Below, one piece after another: positions 24,195-36,266 of a DNA stretch of 64,000 nt (the stretch's first letter is position 1; the number at the start of each line of letters is the position of its first letter). Both the position numbers and the translations under genes were made by a program. The notes below the pieces were generated by a model. The model saw nothing but the letters and a program-made list of their open reading frames with translations, had not been told where the DNA came from and did not search any database. The DNA comes from Cavia porcellus. Its lineage: Eukaryota > Chordata > Mammalia > Rodentia > Caviidae. Location of the stretch: contig NW_026947484.1 in NCBI RefSeq assembly GCF_034190915.1, forward strand, positions 72,185,482 to 72,249,481, read 5' to 3'.

Positions 24195-25016
24195 TGAAAG
24201 GCAGCCACTATGGAAATCAGTATGGAGATTCATCACAAAAGTAGGATTGGAAGTCACATTCAATCCAACTATTCCCCTCCTGGGTATTTTCCCAGAAAAA
24301 CTGAGAATGTCATGTCACAGCAATACATGTGCACCCATGTTTATAGCAGCACAATTTGTGATAGCTAAATCTTGGAAACAACCAAAATGCCCATCAATTA
24401 CAGAATGGATGAAAAAGATGTGGTATTTTTATACAATGGAATATTATTCATCTATATAAAGGATGATCTTGAGGCCTTTATAGGTAAATGGAGGCAACTG
24501 GAGGCTATCCTCATAAGTGAAATAAATATCATATTTGTAAATATCACATTGTCTGTTTAGCATAAAAAATAAATAAGAAGAAGAAACTGAAAGTGTAATA
24601 AGATCCAAAGTGTACAATAGATATTGTAATAATGAAATATTGAAATGATGAAAGGGAAAGAAAGTGCTCAAAAGGAAAGAACTATTGGGATAGGAAAAAG
24701 GAAAAAAAAAGGAAGAAAAGAAAAGATTACATGTATGTTGGTAAAAATATATAAACTTATATATGTATATGCACACTGGCTAGAAAACTATACTACTAAT
24801 CTCTTAGTTTATTAAAAAGAACAGTTTGTGCTGTCACTGTCTGACTGATCACTTTTGTATCTAGATTTTGTAACCTGAACAACTAGCTCTGAGATAACAA
24901 TGTGTAATATATTAATTAGTGTTAATTCCTTACTCTGTTTTTCTTTTTGAAATTCCATATCATTTCTATTCTTTTTTTCTGTTTTGCTTTTCTAAAAAAA
25001 ATTAAACAATAAAAGA
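24195..25016 (+). mobile_element. L1 LINE 3' end
   Basis: The ORF2 C-terminal coding region can be read in pieces: 'actattcccctcctgggta', 'cacccatgtttatagcagc', 'ccatcaattacagaatggat', 'tacaatggaatattattcat'. The 3' UTR at 24820-25016 includes 'tctgactgatcac', 'gagataacaatgtgtaata' and one T-rich unit. That links this L1 type to the linker and tail of the ORF-less copies at 11450, 14738 and 55214. An A-rich end with 'aataaaag' is at 25005-25015. It is 5'-truncated, and I found no target-site duplication. Confidence 0.8.
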
Positions 25017-26065
25017 TGATGCAGATGGTGCTGGTCCAAGGACCTCACAAGTAGTAAGGAAATATATATATTTCTATTATTTGATTATTAATAAATAGAA
25101 AATTGGTATCTGGAGGGGAAAAAAAGGATGAAAAGCAAATTCTTAAAGGAACCATAAAGAGATAGATAAGTAAGCTAGGTCACTCATAATGGAAAAACAA
25201 TGCAACTTTTGTCACCTCCCCTGAACAGCAGAAGTTTTCAGGTAAAATGTTTCCATACACAACCACCATTAATTTATAGAAGGTCATTAAGACATGCAAG
25301 GAAAGTTTAGTGCATACAGACACTTTCTTAGATATAAACTTTGTGACTTTTTTCTGTAAATGAAGCAACAAAGAAACAGGAAGATAATGGTATTGATCAG
25401 GGTAAATTCAACTCAGAAGTTATGAATGAACATTCCAGAACAACAGATTTGCAACCATTCTGGAGAGTAACTCGTCAATGTTAGAACAAGAGCTCACAGA
25501 GAAAGTGTCTAAGAGAAATCCAGATTTTTGATCCCTGAGACTCTGGAAGCATTAAAGATATAACAGAAGCTTATGATGCAAGATAAATACAAACAATTAG
25601 AAACTCTGGGTAACACAGTAACTCAAACAAGAAAATCATAAATTATTTATTGTTAGTATTATACAAGCAAGCACTACTTACTAGCACTTATCCTTTAGGA
25701 TCTATCAAGAAAGTACAGAAGACATAATGCAGTTCTATAAGAAAAATCAAATTTTATCGACCATAGCCATATAAAAGTCTAGAGGACAGAAGTTAGAAAA
25801 TGAGAGTAAGAAAAGCTGATAGGAAGAGCAGCTGTGATAATGTTCAGTCCTACACTGTAGGGAATCAAGGATTGTTACATAGAATGCATAGAAAAAAAGT
25901 AAGATGTTTGTTTACTATTTAACAGTATAAAGTTGCCCAATGAGGCATTAGAAAGAGATAATTATTTGAGAAGCAAGAATAGTATGAGAGTTTAAGCTAC
26001 ATCTTTTTCTGTCCAAATTGGAACACAAATTTTAAGATTTATGAACCAGGAAATAATACAAAATC
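25017..26065. other. unassigned AT-rich non-coding sequence
   Basis: Nothing recognised. The 63-codon frame at 25180-25371 (reverse) has no features. Confidence 0.35.
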
Positions 26066-26067
26066 CC

Positions 26068-26555
26068 GTTAGACAAATGAATGAATAAAGAGAATCTGGC
26101 ATTTATGTACAACAGGGTACTATTCTCCTATAAAGAAAGACAAACAGGAGTCATTTGTAGAAAAATGGATGCATCTTGAAACCATAATGTTACAGAAATA
26201 AATCAGACACAGGCTTAAATGTCACATGGCTTCACATATATGAGAAAACCCAGAGTAAAAATAAAAGGTAGATAACAGGAGGTAGGGAGATAGAAGTAGA
26301 AGAGAATTAAAGGGGTAAAGGATGAAAAACATGAAGTGGGCCATGTTATGCACATGTACTAACTCCACACAAGGGATGTGAACATTATGTGCTGCAAATA
26401 CATATGAAAGAAGTGGGGGGAATCAAGAGAGGGGAGGGATAAGGGCTGTTTAGGAATTAAGGTGGGTCCTGTATATGCACCAGCTTCACACAAGGAATGG
26501 AAGCATTAAACCCTACACACATGTAGTAATAAACTACAGTAAAATAAAAGAAATT
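26068..26555 (+). mobile_element. L1 LINE 3' end, polypurine type
   Basis: Contains the end of ORF2 ('gtacaacagggtactattct', 'gaaaaatggatgcatcttga'). A purine-rich 3' UTR follows with 'aggaggtagggagatag' and a repeated 'gcacatgtactaactcc'/'tgcaccagcttcacacaagg' phrase. It lacks the T/G-rich units, so it belongs to a different L1 3'-end lineage, shared with 56385-56575. The phrase recurs about 115 bp apart, suggesting a local duplication. Confidence 0.7.
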
Positions 26556-26556
26556 A

Positions 26557-26725
26557 AACCGGGCGTGGTGGCTCACACCTGTAATTCCAGTACTCGGGAG
26601 GCTGAGGTGGGAGGATGGTTGCGAGTTCAAGACCACTACAAAGTGAACTCAAGGCCAGCCTGAACTGCATAGCGAGACCCCGTCTCAAAAAAGACAAAAA
26701 AAAAAAAAAAAAGAAAGAAAGAAGT
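26557..26725 (+). repeat. B1-type (7SL-derived) SINE, well preserved
   Basis: Begins 'accgggcgtggtggctcaca' and has internal promoter-like boxes. It carries the rodent internal duplication ('caagaccactacaaagtgaa' and 'caaggccagcctgaactgca') and ends 'gagaccccgtctc' plus an A/GAAA tail. It retains CpGs and is among the youngest SINEs here. The 93-codon reverse frame over it is spurious. Confidence 0.9.
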
Positions 26726-26729
26726 TTTG

Positions 26730-27030
26730 TTAGACAATTGGAGATGATGCTAGAACATTTAAAATCCAAAATTGTTAAGCTCTGAATAGGTTCTTCTCTG
26801 AAAAATGAGGCCAAGGTATGGACAAGTAGAGGCAATTGCTATTTTCTGTTACTTAAAATTTTTAGCTAACAACTACATAAATTAAGAAAAATAAAAAGTT
26901 ATTTTCAGTGACAAAGATGTCATTTTTGTATGAAGTGGTCTTTCCATCTACTAGAATAAACTACTTACAAAACTGTGAATGAAAGAGTGAAGGAGAAATT
27001 AAAGGAGGGAATGAGAAGGGAGGAAATGCA
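26730..27030. other. unassigned non-coding sequence
   Basis: Nothing recognised. Confidence 0.35.
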
Positions 27031-27034
27031 ATTT

Positions 27035-27225
27035 TTACTGAGGATCAACTTTGTGCTTTGCATTTTTTGGGATGATTTACATGCTCTATTTCATTCTTTC
27101 TATGATTCCAGTCATTTTCCCATTTTACTTTGAATAATGGAGGCTTGAAAAGGTTAGATAATTCATTCATGATAACAAAGTTCCTAGCTCCAGAGCCAGG
27201 AATTCAATCCAGGCACTTCCTAATT
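27035..27225 (-). repeat. MIR SINE (ancient)
   Basis: Reversed MIR order: 'ttttactgaggatcaacttt', 'gggatgatttacatgctcta', 'cccattttactttgaataat', 'gaaaaggttagataattc' and 'ccagagccaggaattcaatc'. Confidence 0.7.
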
Positions 27226-27229
27226 CATG

Positions 27230-27740
27230 CCCTTTCTTTCATGAATGACAGTCATCCCACTGCTAAAGGTATTTGGATTTAGGTACGTTTCTCCCAAAGC
27301 AGCCTTCCAGCATTGAAAAGTCTGAGTGTAGAGCAGTTACCCTTGCAGCCTAGGACACAGCAAGATGCAAGGCCTCAAGCCTCTCGGCGAGCCTTTCTCC
27401 AAAGAAGCAAACTGCTGAGTTCTGTGCTTGATGTCGGTGTCCTGTCTCACACACTCGTAAGCTTTCATGGTTGGAAAGATGACTGATTCATCAGAACTCA
27501 TCCCGGGCATCCTGGAATCTTCTCCTTTGTTGTGGTGAGACACGTGATTAACATGGAAGAGAAATGGGCTCCCACAACTCCCGTCACCATCCACGTATTC
27601 CCGTGCACTCACCTCCCCTTCACCCAAGATGCGAGCTGCCTCATTTGTCCCTGCCATTTCTCAGCCGGAGCCTCTTCCCGAAATCTTGTCAGACACTTAC
27701 TCCTTTTCTTGGATAGGTTTTTTCAAATTCTAACCACTCT
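27230..27740. other. unassigned non-coding sequence
   Basis: The reverse 106-codon frame at 27337-27657 has no recognisable domain. No gene is called. Confidence 0.35.
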
Positions 27741-27744
27741 CTTA

Positions 27745-27882
27745 AACTCTTAATTCCTCTTTTTTCTTCTCTCCTCCTCTTTTTGTTTCCTCTTCTTATT
27801 CCTCTTTCTCTTCTCTTTTCTTCCCCTCTTCCCTTTTGTTCTGCTTCCTCCTCTCTCCCTTCTTCCTCCTCCTCCTCTTTCT

Positions 27883-27936
<54 letters not shown>
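27745..27936. repeat. polypyrimidine tract with (TC)n core
   Basis: About 190 bp of almost pure C/T on the + strand ends in ~18 TC units at 27900-27935. The Arg/Glu-rich reverse frame and Ser/Leu-rich forward frame are low-complexity translations of it. Such mirror-like homopurine/homopyrimidine tracts can form triplex DNA. Confidence 0.9.
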
Positions 27937-27937
<1 letters not shown>

Positions 27938-28099
27938 TGATAGTGGCCCCTATCACTTTAGAAAACAGACGCCCTCATGTAATAACTGTAATCCCAATCA
28001 TCCTCCACACTCACCCCTTCCACATCAGAAGATGAGCTCTTCTCTTTATAAAGCTAACTCTTCTGCTTGTTTTTATCCCATTTGCTGCTTCTACCTCTG

Positions 28100-28460
28100 T
28101 CTTAGTCATGTTTCACTCTGGTTGCTGAGACAAAATACCTGATGCCCAAAGTTAGGGAAGGAAAGGTTTATTTCTTACAGATGTTAGAGGTTTCAGTCCA
28201 CACTCAGTTGGCTCCAACTGAGTCAGTGGCATGACGGGGCCACAGTTCATGGCCATGACAAACAACAAGGCACCAACCAGCAAAAGAGAGAGACACCTTC
28301 TTCCTGTCATTACATCATATCCTGGCTCCATCCCGTGGGCAGGGGAAACACTCCCCATACCAATCTGAGCACTAGACAACCAACCAATCACAAATGCTAG
28401 ATTTGGTAGAGTCCATAATTGCATGAGGCTTGAGGGCCACTGACATAAACCATATCTGTG
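28100..28460 (-). repeat. ERVL-MaLR-type LTR (reverse)
   Basis: Reversed LTR order: 'tgtcttagtcatgtttcac', 'ctgagacaaaatacctgatg', 'ggaaaggtttatttcttaca' and 'ttagaggtttcagtccac'. Target of the false 113-codon reverse frame at 28152-28493. Confidence 0.65.
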
Positions 28461-28464
28461 CCCT

Positions 28465-29200
28465 CTCCTATCATCTCTTTTCTGTCTTTCCATTCCTCCC
28501 CCTATTCTATGAGCATCTACCCCTTCCCCAAAACATAGCTAAGCGGTTCCCACCAATGAAAACCCTTTTTTTCTTCTCAATCCCATGCTTTCTTCCCCAA
28601 ACATTCATGGAACTCCTGTGCTGTGCAGTTAATACTTTGGGAAATGAAGTAGGCAAGGTTCCTGTGCTGGTGCAAATGATAAATAAACACACATATCTAC
28701 AAAGTTTTGACAAAGAAGACACAGTAAGGGAGAATAAAAAGAGGTTTGATAAGTTGGGCTAGTCAGGTAAAGGCTTTTAGGATTCCATTACTTCCATGCC
28801 TGGAGTTTAGGCTTTTGACTTTCATCTGGGTTCTAATGACCTTGGAGCTGAATTCCCACTCATGAATTCCACATTTCAGTACATCTCACATATCATTACT
28901 ATAATTCAGTGTCTAATGTGAATCCAATCTCGTGATTCCCCTGCTTAACCTTCAGCGGTTCTTCAATCCATGAAGCCCCAGATACTTCAATCCAACATCA
29001 CAAAACACTTAGCTTTTTAAGAAACCATGATTTCATCCCATGAACAGAGACCAATGCTGTGATGCATGCTTTGTGAGGAGTTCATCTCCAGAACTCCCAT
29101 CTGGGCTTGTTTTTGTCAACTACTCTCTACTTTTGTTTAAGAAAACAACTCCTTTAGAACAGAGAGTCTAATGATAGAGCTACCACCATACATTCTCTCC
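28465..29200. other. non-coding, L2-like trace
   Basis: 28625-28770 ('gcaaggttcctgtgctggtg', 'gataaataaacacaca') resembles an old L2 3' region. Nothing else recognised. Confidence 0.35.
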
Positions 29201-29204
29201 TGTT

Positions 29205-29820
29205 ATAGTCAGGGTTTGAAGGGAATAGATTTAACACAGGATACTTAATTTATAGGATTATTTAATAATATTCACCCAAAAAGCCAAATGCAGAAGAATG
29301 CAAGAGATCTGTCCACACACTAGAGACCCAAAGAATCTAACTGATGCCCTGGATTCCATGTCAGTGTCCTCCACAAGTCCAGCTGGAGACCCAGAACCCA
29401 AAACAATGTCTCATACAAGTCTGTACCCAGGACCTGCACTGGGAAGATGCACAGATCAGTGGTGGAAGCTGGAAAGTCTGAGCTAGTAGGATGAGGGATC
29501 TGTTTCAGCAGCTGAGGGATCTGCACGGTAGCCAGGAAGTGATGTTCAAGGTAAGGACCAGAGCCTCCCTGAAGAGAACCGCAGCCACCCTCAGCAACAT
29601 TGAGGGTCCAAGCTCCTTTGATGACAAGAACAGTTGAGTTCATATCAGGAAAGCCAGCATGATAAGCTTCTCCAGGAGAATCAGCACACCATCTTCCTCT
29701 CTAGTTCTCCTTTTATGCTATTGGCAACAATCCTCAGGTGCACCTTCCACACCCAGTGCCACACTGATGCAATTCATCCAGGTGTCCTAAATTGACCATT
29801 AGTTACTCTACCACATCTAC
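29205..29820. other. possible old interspersed repeat, family unclear
   Basis: The stretch from 'tatagtcagggtttgaaggg' to 'ccaggtgtcctaaattgacc' has the layout of an old LTR-like or mammalian interspersed repeat. I could not place it. The 107-codon reverse frame inside is not supported by any domain. Confidence 0.3.
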
Positions 29821-29824
29821 TAAG

Positions 29825-30510
29825 TACTGAGAGATATGGTGGGCTGCAGAGCTAGCAAAGTGGAGAAGCAAGTGGCTGAGCCTCTGGGGAGAGAAAAGAG
29901 CTACATAGAGAAAAGAATCTGCCTTGGCAGACATGCAGAAGGAAAACTGCATCAACATGTAGTTTTCCTAGAAAGTTAATAATTCACTCGTTCAACTTCT
30001 TTCCTGCAGCTGCTACAAGAACCCCAATTTAGTATTCGTCCTAACAATGCGATTAGGAAAATTAGTCAACTAAAACAACATAAAAATAAGCCTGGTGGGT
30101 TTCTCTTTTGTTGAAATAAGTTTCTGTGAAATGATGGGATGAATTTGCCTGGAGTCTGAGAGACTGTGGCATTCTGCCTGTGAGACTTACAATCCCAACA
30201 CGGGAAGTGAGTTATGTGGGGCAAAGTTGATACCATGGGCAGGGAACCTCTGCCCTACTTCCCCTTTAGTCATTGGGAGGATATTTATTATGTCCCTGAT
30301 AGCCTGTACATCAACCTGTGTTTATTAAAGTAGGAGTCTACCTTTATCTCTTTCTAGCTGCCCCTGCAAAGGAACATGGAACTCAGCTAAACATTGATTA
30401 GGAGCCTGCCAAGAGATTGTCTTGAAAAAGCAGGCGTGGTAAACTGTCAGTGGTGGGCCAGAGCTGGCTAATTGGCTCCGATACCTGATTATTAAATTGT
30501 CAGAAATCCT
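29825..30510. other. unassigned non-coding sequence
   Basis: Nothing recognised. Confidence 0.35.
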
Positions 30511-30512
30511 GT

Positions 30513-30615
30513 GGGACTGGGGGTGTGGCTCAATGATATAATATATACTGAGCATGCACAGGGCCCTAGATTTAATGCCCAGCACCACAACAAAATCAAA
30601 GAGAGAGAAAGGAAA
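30513..30615 (+). repeat. ID-type tRNA-derived SINE
   Basis: 'gggactgggggtgtggctca' supplies the 5' end and A box, followed by 'gagcatgcacagggccctag', a decayed B box ('atttaatgcccagcac'), and an A/GA-rich tail. Confidence 0.75.
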
Positions 30616-30782
30616 GAAGAAATTTTGAAGTCAGTTGTTAATAATAGCAATTACTAAAGCATTCAACTATTTAAACTCACAATTAACTTCTATTAAAAAT
30701 AAGACAAGAAATATTCAAAATTCTTACTCTACAGTAGCAAAACATTATTTTACCACATGTCACTCTAATTATCTACACTTTT

Positions 30783-30796
30783 AAGATTTTTGCACC
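30783..30796 (+). repeat. target-site duplication, left copy
   Basis: aagatttttgcacc, repeated exactly at 31618-31631 on the other side of an L1 3' end. This shows insertion by target-primed reverse transcription. Confidence 0.9.
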
Positions 30797-31617
30797 ACCC
30801 ATGTTTATAGCAGCACAATTTGTAATAGCCAGATCTTGAAAACAACCTAAGTGTCCATCAACTGAGGAATGGATAGAAAAGTTGTGGTATTTTTATACAA
30901 TGGAGTACTACTCAGCTATAAAGAATGATCACATTGAGATATTTATAAATAAATGAACGCAGCTTGAGACCATACTCATAAGCAAAATAAATCAAACTCA
31001 CATGTATGAATACCGAATAGTTTCCCTAGTGTAAGAAATGATATAAATACATAAAAGTATGTGGTAATCATGATTCTCCATTATATTGCTTTGAAACTTT
31101 ATAATGTTTTCATTCATTAATTGGAATGGTTTTGTTCTGCTTTGTTTGATTTTATTGTCTGTGATGTTATGATCAGCTATTTTGAAGAAAACAAGACATT
31201 ATAGTAACTAGTGATGATTTAATAATTATCTGGTTTTGAAATCCCACCAAGTTTTTGTTCTTCTGTCTCCATCGGTTTTATCATGTTGTATCTTATTAGA
31301 TTGTATTATATGTGATAGTATAAACAAAATATTTTATAGACAAGGAGATAATACAGTAACCTTTGTTCGTTTTTCGGGTCAGCTGGTTCTGAGTACCCTG
31401 TAATACTTTCATTCTCTTGAATGGTTTTACACTTTATGTTTGATACTATAGTGTTTTAACATATACTCAAATATTTCAAGGAAAGAGACACTATAGTAGC
31501 TACTGTTATGTCGGATTGTCTTGTGGTGAAACACTATGTTGCTTAAATTGCTCTGTTCTAACCTGTTTTATTATGCCCTCTTTTATCTTAATCTTCTTTT
31601 AATTTTTTAAATTAAAA
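30797..31617 (+). mobile_element. L1 LINE, 5'-truncated, with perfect target-site duplication
   Basis: Starts within the end of ORF2 ('catgtttatagcagcacaat', 'ccatcaactgaggaatggat', 'tacaatggagtactactcag'). It continues into a 3' UTR made of four T/G-rich units whose 'ttgaaa'-type anchors end at 31095, 31240, about 31392 and 31530 (spacing roughly 138-152 bp). It closes with a short A-rich tail at 31603-31617. The 14-bp duplication fixes both ends, so the tandem units are part of the mobilised L1 and not a later neighbour. Confidence 0.9.
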
Positions 31618-31631
31618 AAGATTTTTGCACC
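31618..31631 (+). repeat. target-site duplication, right copy
   Basis: aagatttttgcacc, identical to 30783-30796. Confidence 0.9.
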
Positions 31632-31639
31632 TATCAGAC

Positions 31640-34235
31640 TGACAAGGCACACCTCCTCCCATTGTTTTGTATTAGTGACATCACACTAGTAGCCTGCAAT
31701 GTCAAGATGGGAATTTTTATAGGTCTTGTCAAGACTACAAACCGGGTTTCCTCCAACTCAGACCTGACTGTTGATCATTTTGCCATTGTCCATGGCCTAC
31801 AGAAAGATGGAACTGCCTGGACGAGGGACAACGGAGCAACACCATCCCGCCATAGTACTAACAAGATAGAGCAAATCAGTACAGAGAAGAGCAGCACCCG
31901 AGGCATCAATGTCAGATAGCAGCAGAACATCACAGATTGCCGCGAGTCTCTCTCAGTGACCACAAGTTCTAGGAGCAGCCCAGATCAGCCAAATGCACAG
32001 CAGAGACCCACCACGGCCACATGACACTGTGTCACTGTGAGTATCGACGTCACTGAATTGGAGGACACCTAGGTCACTGGTAAAGCATTACTTCTGGGTG
32101 TGTCTGGGAAGGTGATTACAGAGAAGATTAAGACGTGAGTCAACAAACAGAGGCCCCCTAAATATGGGGGCACCACCTAACTGAGGCCAGAAGCAGACAG
32201 AAGAGGACCATGGAAGAAGGCAGGAAGGCTCCCTGGCTGTACTTCTGGCTCATCTCACTTCTGTTCCTGCTGCCGCCTTAGACATGACACTCCCAGTGCT
32301 TGAGTTCAGGGCTCAGTGTCAGCTCTCTGGAATCTTTCAGGCCTTTAGCCTCGGACAAAGGGCTGCGTCATCAGCCTCTCTTATTTTGGCTTCTTGAACT
32401 GTGCGATTTGCCAGCTTGCAGGCAGCCTTCATGGGACTTTGCAGGTTCTCTGATCTTGTTAGCCAATCAAGTAAATCTCTGCATCCATGTATGTATGTAT
32501 GTGTCCATGTGTCTATCTTATTCTATTGCCTCTGATTCTCTGAATAACCTTGATACAGACATAAAAAAGCCCAGTCTTCTTCCACCATAAAGAGATCACT
32601 TAAGCTTCACATTTAGAAGCCTTTTGGAAAGAAAAAGGAAAGGGCAGATTTCTGATAACCAGAGCACTTTATTCAAAAAGGCAAAGAATTTGCACAAAGT
32701 GGTTCCTGTTATACAATTTTCAACAAAATTCTTCTGTTGGGACCAAACTCGCACCCATCCCCCCAAGTCAAATCCCTCAGGATGAGGGTAGTTGAGTAAG
32801 GATGCTCTGTGGTGAGAACACAATGGATATAGAGAGCAGGACCAGATTCTGTTGTAGTTTTGCACATTTATGAGCAGCACACATAGATGTATTCCCCAGC
32901 TACAATGGTGATGCTGAAATTTTTATTAAGCAATAGTTATCATCAGCTCTGCCATATGTAGGTGAGAAAATTAGGACTCAAAAACGTTTCCATGACTTCC
33001 ACATTGTACCAACAGAAGGGGATGAGGTGAGTTTTGAAAGGAAAATTAGAACGATGGCAAGGACTGGATCCGTATGTCTTACTGCTATAATAAAACTCTC
33101 ATAGGTACTGCTTGAACCCTCTTGCTGTGTTGGTACAGCCACAAGACTGGGTCAAAGCAGGAGAGGGCCTGGAAAATGTCAGGTCAGAAAGGCTATTACT
33201 TTAGAGGCTGACCATGAATGCTTTAGACCCAGGACAAGAAATGAAATGTCACAGAAAAGAAGCTTAAGGTCAGATGCTAAGCACACAGCTTATAAAGGTA
33301 AATGAGCAGCAGAGCTTTCAGGAGCAGTGAGGTGGGAGGAACGACTGAGCAGAGAGGCTGGACTGGGAGGAACTAAATCAGGAATCCTGGGCAAGCTTTT
33401 CTTCTTTTCTTTCTTTCTTTTTTTTAATTCTTTTTTTTTTTTAAACCAGTGCCCAGCTCATCTTGTCAGGACAGCAGTAGCCTCATAAAAAAGCCTAACC
33501 AGACATGAAAACAGCCGCTCTTCAGCGTGATTATTACTCATGCATTCCTCCCCTCTTCCCTGCGTGCCCTGAGATAGCTGCCACCAGCTGACTTGGTTGT
33601 TTTGAAAAAGCATTTTTATTAGTTTATCAAAGTAAGTCATGGAGACAATCTTAAAAATTCAAATAATAAAGAAAGATGTGTAGCGGAGAAAGAGAGATCA
33701 TCTGTCCCAACCCAGCTGCCCTCCAACTCCAACTGTCCACACTTTGTGTTCACTTTACTAACTTCCCCCAGCTCCCACGTCTCTCACAAAACCCCACAGG
33801 CCAGGACCTGCTCAGTTTCTTGCCTGGTTTTCTTAGCCTTGAGCCAATGGGGGAGACCAGCATAAAGGTCCTGAGACACAGAGCCTAGGTGAGCATGACT
33901 AGATTGAGACCCACAGCAGGCTCAGGAGGGGGTGCAGGTCTGCCCGGCCTCCGAAGTGCTGTTTCCATGGGGGGACAAATGGTTTCACCCCATGCTTGGA
34001 GTGTGCTGTGTGCTTTGCCGGCCAGGGGAATGAGTCAGTGTCTGTGTCCTTCCCATACACTGATAATGCAGCTGGTGACAACTTTGTTGATTTCCTGCAA
34101 TACTAAGAAGGACTTCAGATGGAATTTGAGTTCAAAGACACATTTTTCCATCTTGGTAGCAGAGATTCCTTACAAGGCCAGAGTAAAAATGGCTTAAGTT
34201 TCCCTTTGTCTGTTCTCCTAAAGAAGATCATTGCT
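31640..34235. other. unassigned non-coding sequence
   Basis: A (TGTA)n run lies near 32488-32508 and a T-rich pyrimidine tract at 33401-33443. A weak MIR-like segment may lie at 32925-33000. Frames of 60-102 codons (for example 33889-34197) carry no domain I recognise. Confidence 0.4.
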
Positions 34236-34237
34236 GT

Positions 34238-34365
34238 ATTCATTCATCCTTTCAGTCATTCAAGGATCGTTTGCTCAGTCACGCTCTGTGCCAGGCCTGT
34301 GCTGGACACAGTGGACTCATGGCCATTCCCTGCCTTTGCAAGAGCCCTAGGAAAATCAGGTGAGA
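34238..34365 (-). repeat. L2 LINE 3' end (ancient)
   Basis: 'attcattcatcctttcagtc', 'ctgtgccaggcctgtgctgg' and 'actcatggccattccctgcc' follow the reversed L2 3' order. Confidence 0.5.
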
Positions 34366-34369
34366 GGTC

Positions 34370-36130
34370 CCAAGATGGCTGAAGGCGAGAGCTCTCACAG
34401 AGGCAAGGCGGTATAGACACACAGGAAGGGCCCTGCACCCCTCACTCAGGGGAAAGGGCCAGCTTTCCAGAGTAGGGTTCGGGGGGAGTCCTGAGGGTCC
34501 AGTCTCCCTAGAAGGCCTGGGGAGGTGCTGAGTACCTCTGCCACAATCTTCCTCTGGTCAGAGACCCCAGACTGCTGATGGATGTTTGTAACACCTGGGC
34601 AACATGCATCCGTTTTCCCCATTAACATCCAGAATCATGTTTGTTTGTTTGATTTTTCTAAAAGAATGGTACATGCATCTGATCAGATTGTGGCTGTTCC
34701 AAATTAGTATGCCATTTTAAGAACTGTGAACCCAGATTGCTACAGAACTAAATAATCAGTCCAGTCCCAGAAGCCAGCCTGCTCCCGGCTCCTCAGATCT
34801 GCCAGGACTCCTGGTCCAGCTTTGCTGGCTTCTTTCTCAAATAAGAGTCTCAGCTCTTTGAGGCCTGGAAAGAGGAAGTAAAAATGCTTCTCAATGCCTC
34901 ACTCTCACTGTTTCAAAAATTTATATGAAGGACAGAAGAAGCAGAACTACGGACTACATGGAACTGTATGGAAACTCTGCCAAGTCTTGCCCTGAAATGT
35001 CACTTCAGTATTTCAACCCTTTATCTGAATGCTTTGCTGATCATTAAGCAGAACCATTCTTAAAAAATAATGGGAGTAAATAAGAACAGACATTTTATTT
35101 TTATTAAAAATTCGTAACACAAAAGAATAAATAATGGAAACCATTAAAAGAGAAAATGACCTAAGTTAACAGGACTCAAACACTGAAATTTTCCAAATTT
35201 GCAAAGAAGAAGGCAGGAAAAGTCAGGAGAAAGAGCAGCTAATGAAGATAAGTGAAGAAGCAGCAGAGATAAAAAAGAAATACAGCAGCCTAGATACACA
35301 GGAAGAGATAAAAAGCCCAAAGTAGGAATAGACAGATGTACATCATTGTATATAGGAAATGAACATTGAAATACATATACAAAAGACAAAGACAAGATAG
35401 CAGAGTATGGGTGATACCTTTTTTAGTCCACTGATGATCATTTTGGTTTTGGCTAATTTTATAAAAACTGTGGCGCCAAAGGCCGACCGAATGTGCTACC
35501 CGATATTATTTCTACATACAAACGTGCCGGCCAATTCACCTCTTTAGCACGGCTCTTCCCACAGGGAACACATTTGTAACTGGGACAGGAGTCATCGCTC
35601 CCAACTCAGGAAAGACAGTTGAGCTCTGCTCCTTTACAAAGCTAAAATTAAATTTCCTCTGCCTGCTCTTGAACATTCCTTCTGGGTTACTCCTCCACCT
35701 CTCCTGCAGTTTTCTGAGAAGAAATAAGCAAACAATCAAGAGCCCAATTATTTTCTCTGTGTAGGAGAAGGGGATGGCTGCAGCACTGAGGAGAGAAGTC
35801 ATTTCAGAATTGATTCATGGCGCAAAACCTCTGTCTCTACCACTGTCTCTGTCTCTGTCTGTCTCTCTCTCTCTCTCACTGCCTCCCTCCATTTTGAGAA
35901 CCATGTTTCACTAATAATCCACTAAAAAATAAAAATAAAAATCAAGTTTCAACCTATATGGAACCCGTTGTCTACCACGTACACACTGATAACCTTTTGG
36001 TGGGTATTCCAACTCTGTATTACCCAAAAAGAAGTTGCTTAGTAGTTAGGGTTTGGGGAAATGATCTCTTCAAATTTGTCATCTAGTATTTAAAAATTTA
36101 TCTTTATAATGTAGGGAAACATGGCAAAGA
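34370..36130. other. unassigned non-coding sequence
   Basis: A (CT)n run is present at about 35836-35878. A CpG-containing patch at 35470-35540 ('gtggcgccaaaggccgaccg') was not assignable. No gene recognised. Confidence 0.4.
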
Positions 36131-36135
36131 GGCAC

Positions 36136-36266
36136 TGGGCATGGTGGGACACACCTGTAATCCCAGAACACAAGAGGGTGAGACAGGGACATCGCTGTGA
36201 GTTCAAGGCCAACCTGAAATAGATAGTGAGATCCTGGCTCAGAAAATCAAATCAAAACAAAACAAA
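36136..36266 (+). repeat. B1-type SINE
   Basis: 'gcactgggcatggtgggaca' to 'gagatcctggctcag', then an A-rich tail that runs straight into the purine microsatellite at 36267. Confidence 0.85.

Noticed and set aside
27750..28142. Arg/Glu- and Ser/Leu-rich frames
   Set aside because: Low-complexity translation of the TC/GA tract and flanking MaLR LTR.
35440..35560. Possible CpG-rich regulatory patch
   Set aside because: Only a handful of CpGs over ~100 bp and no recognisable promoter elements or transcript nearby.
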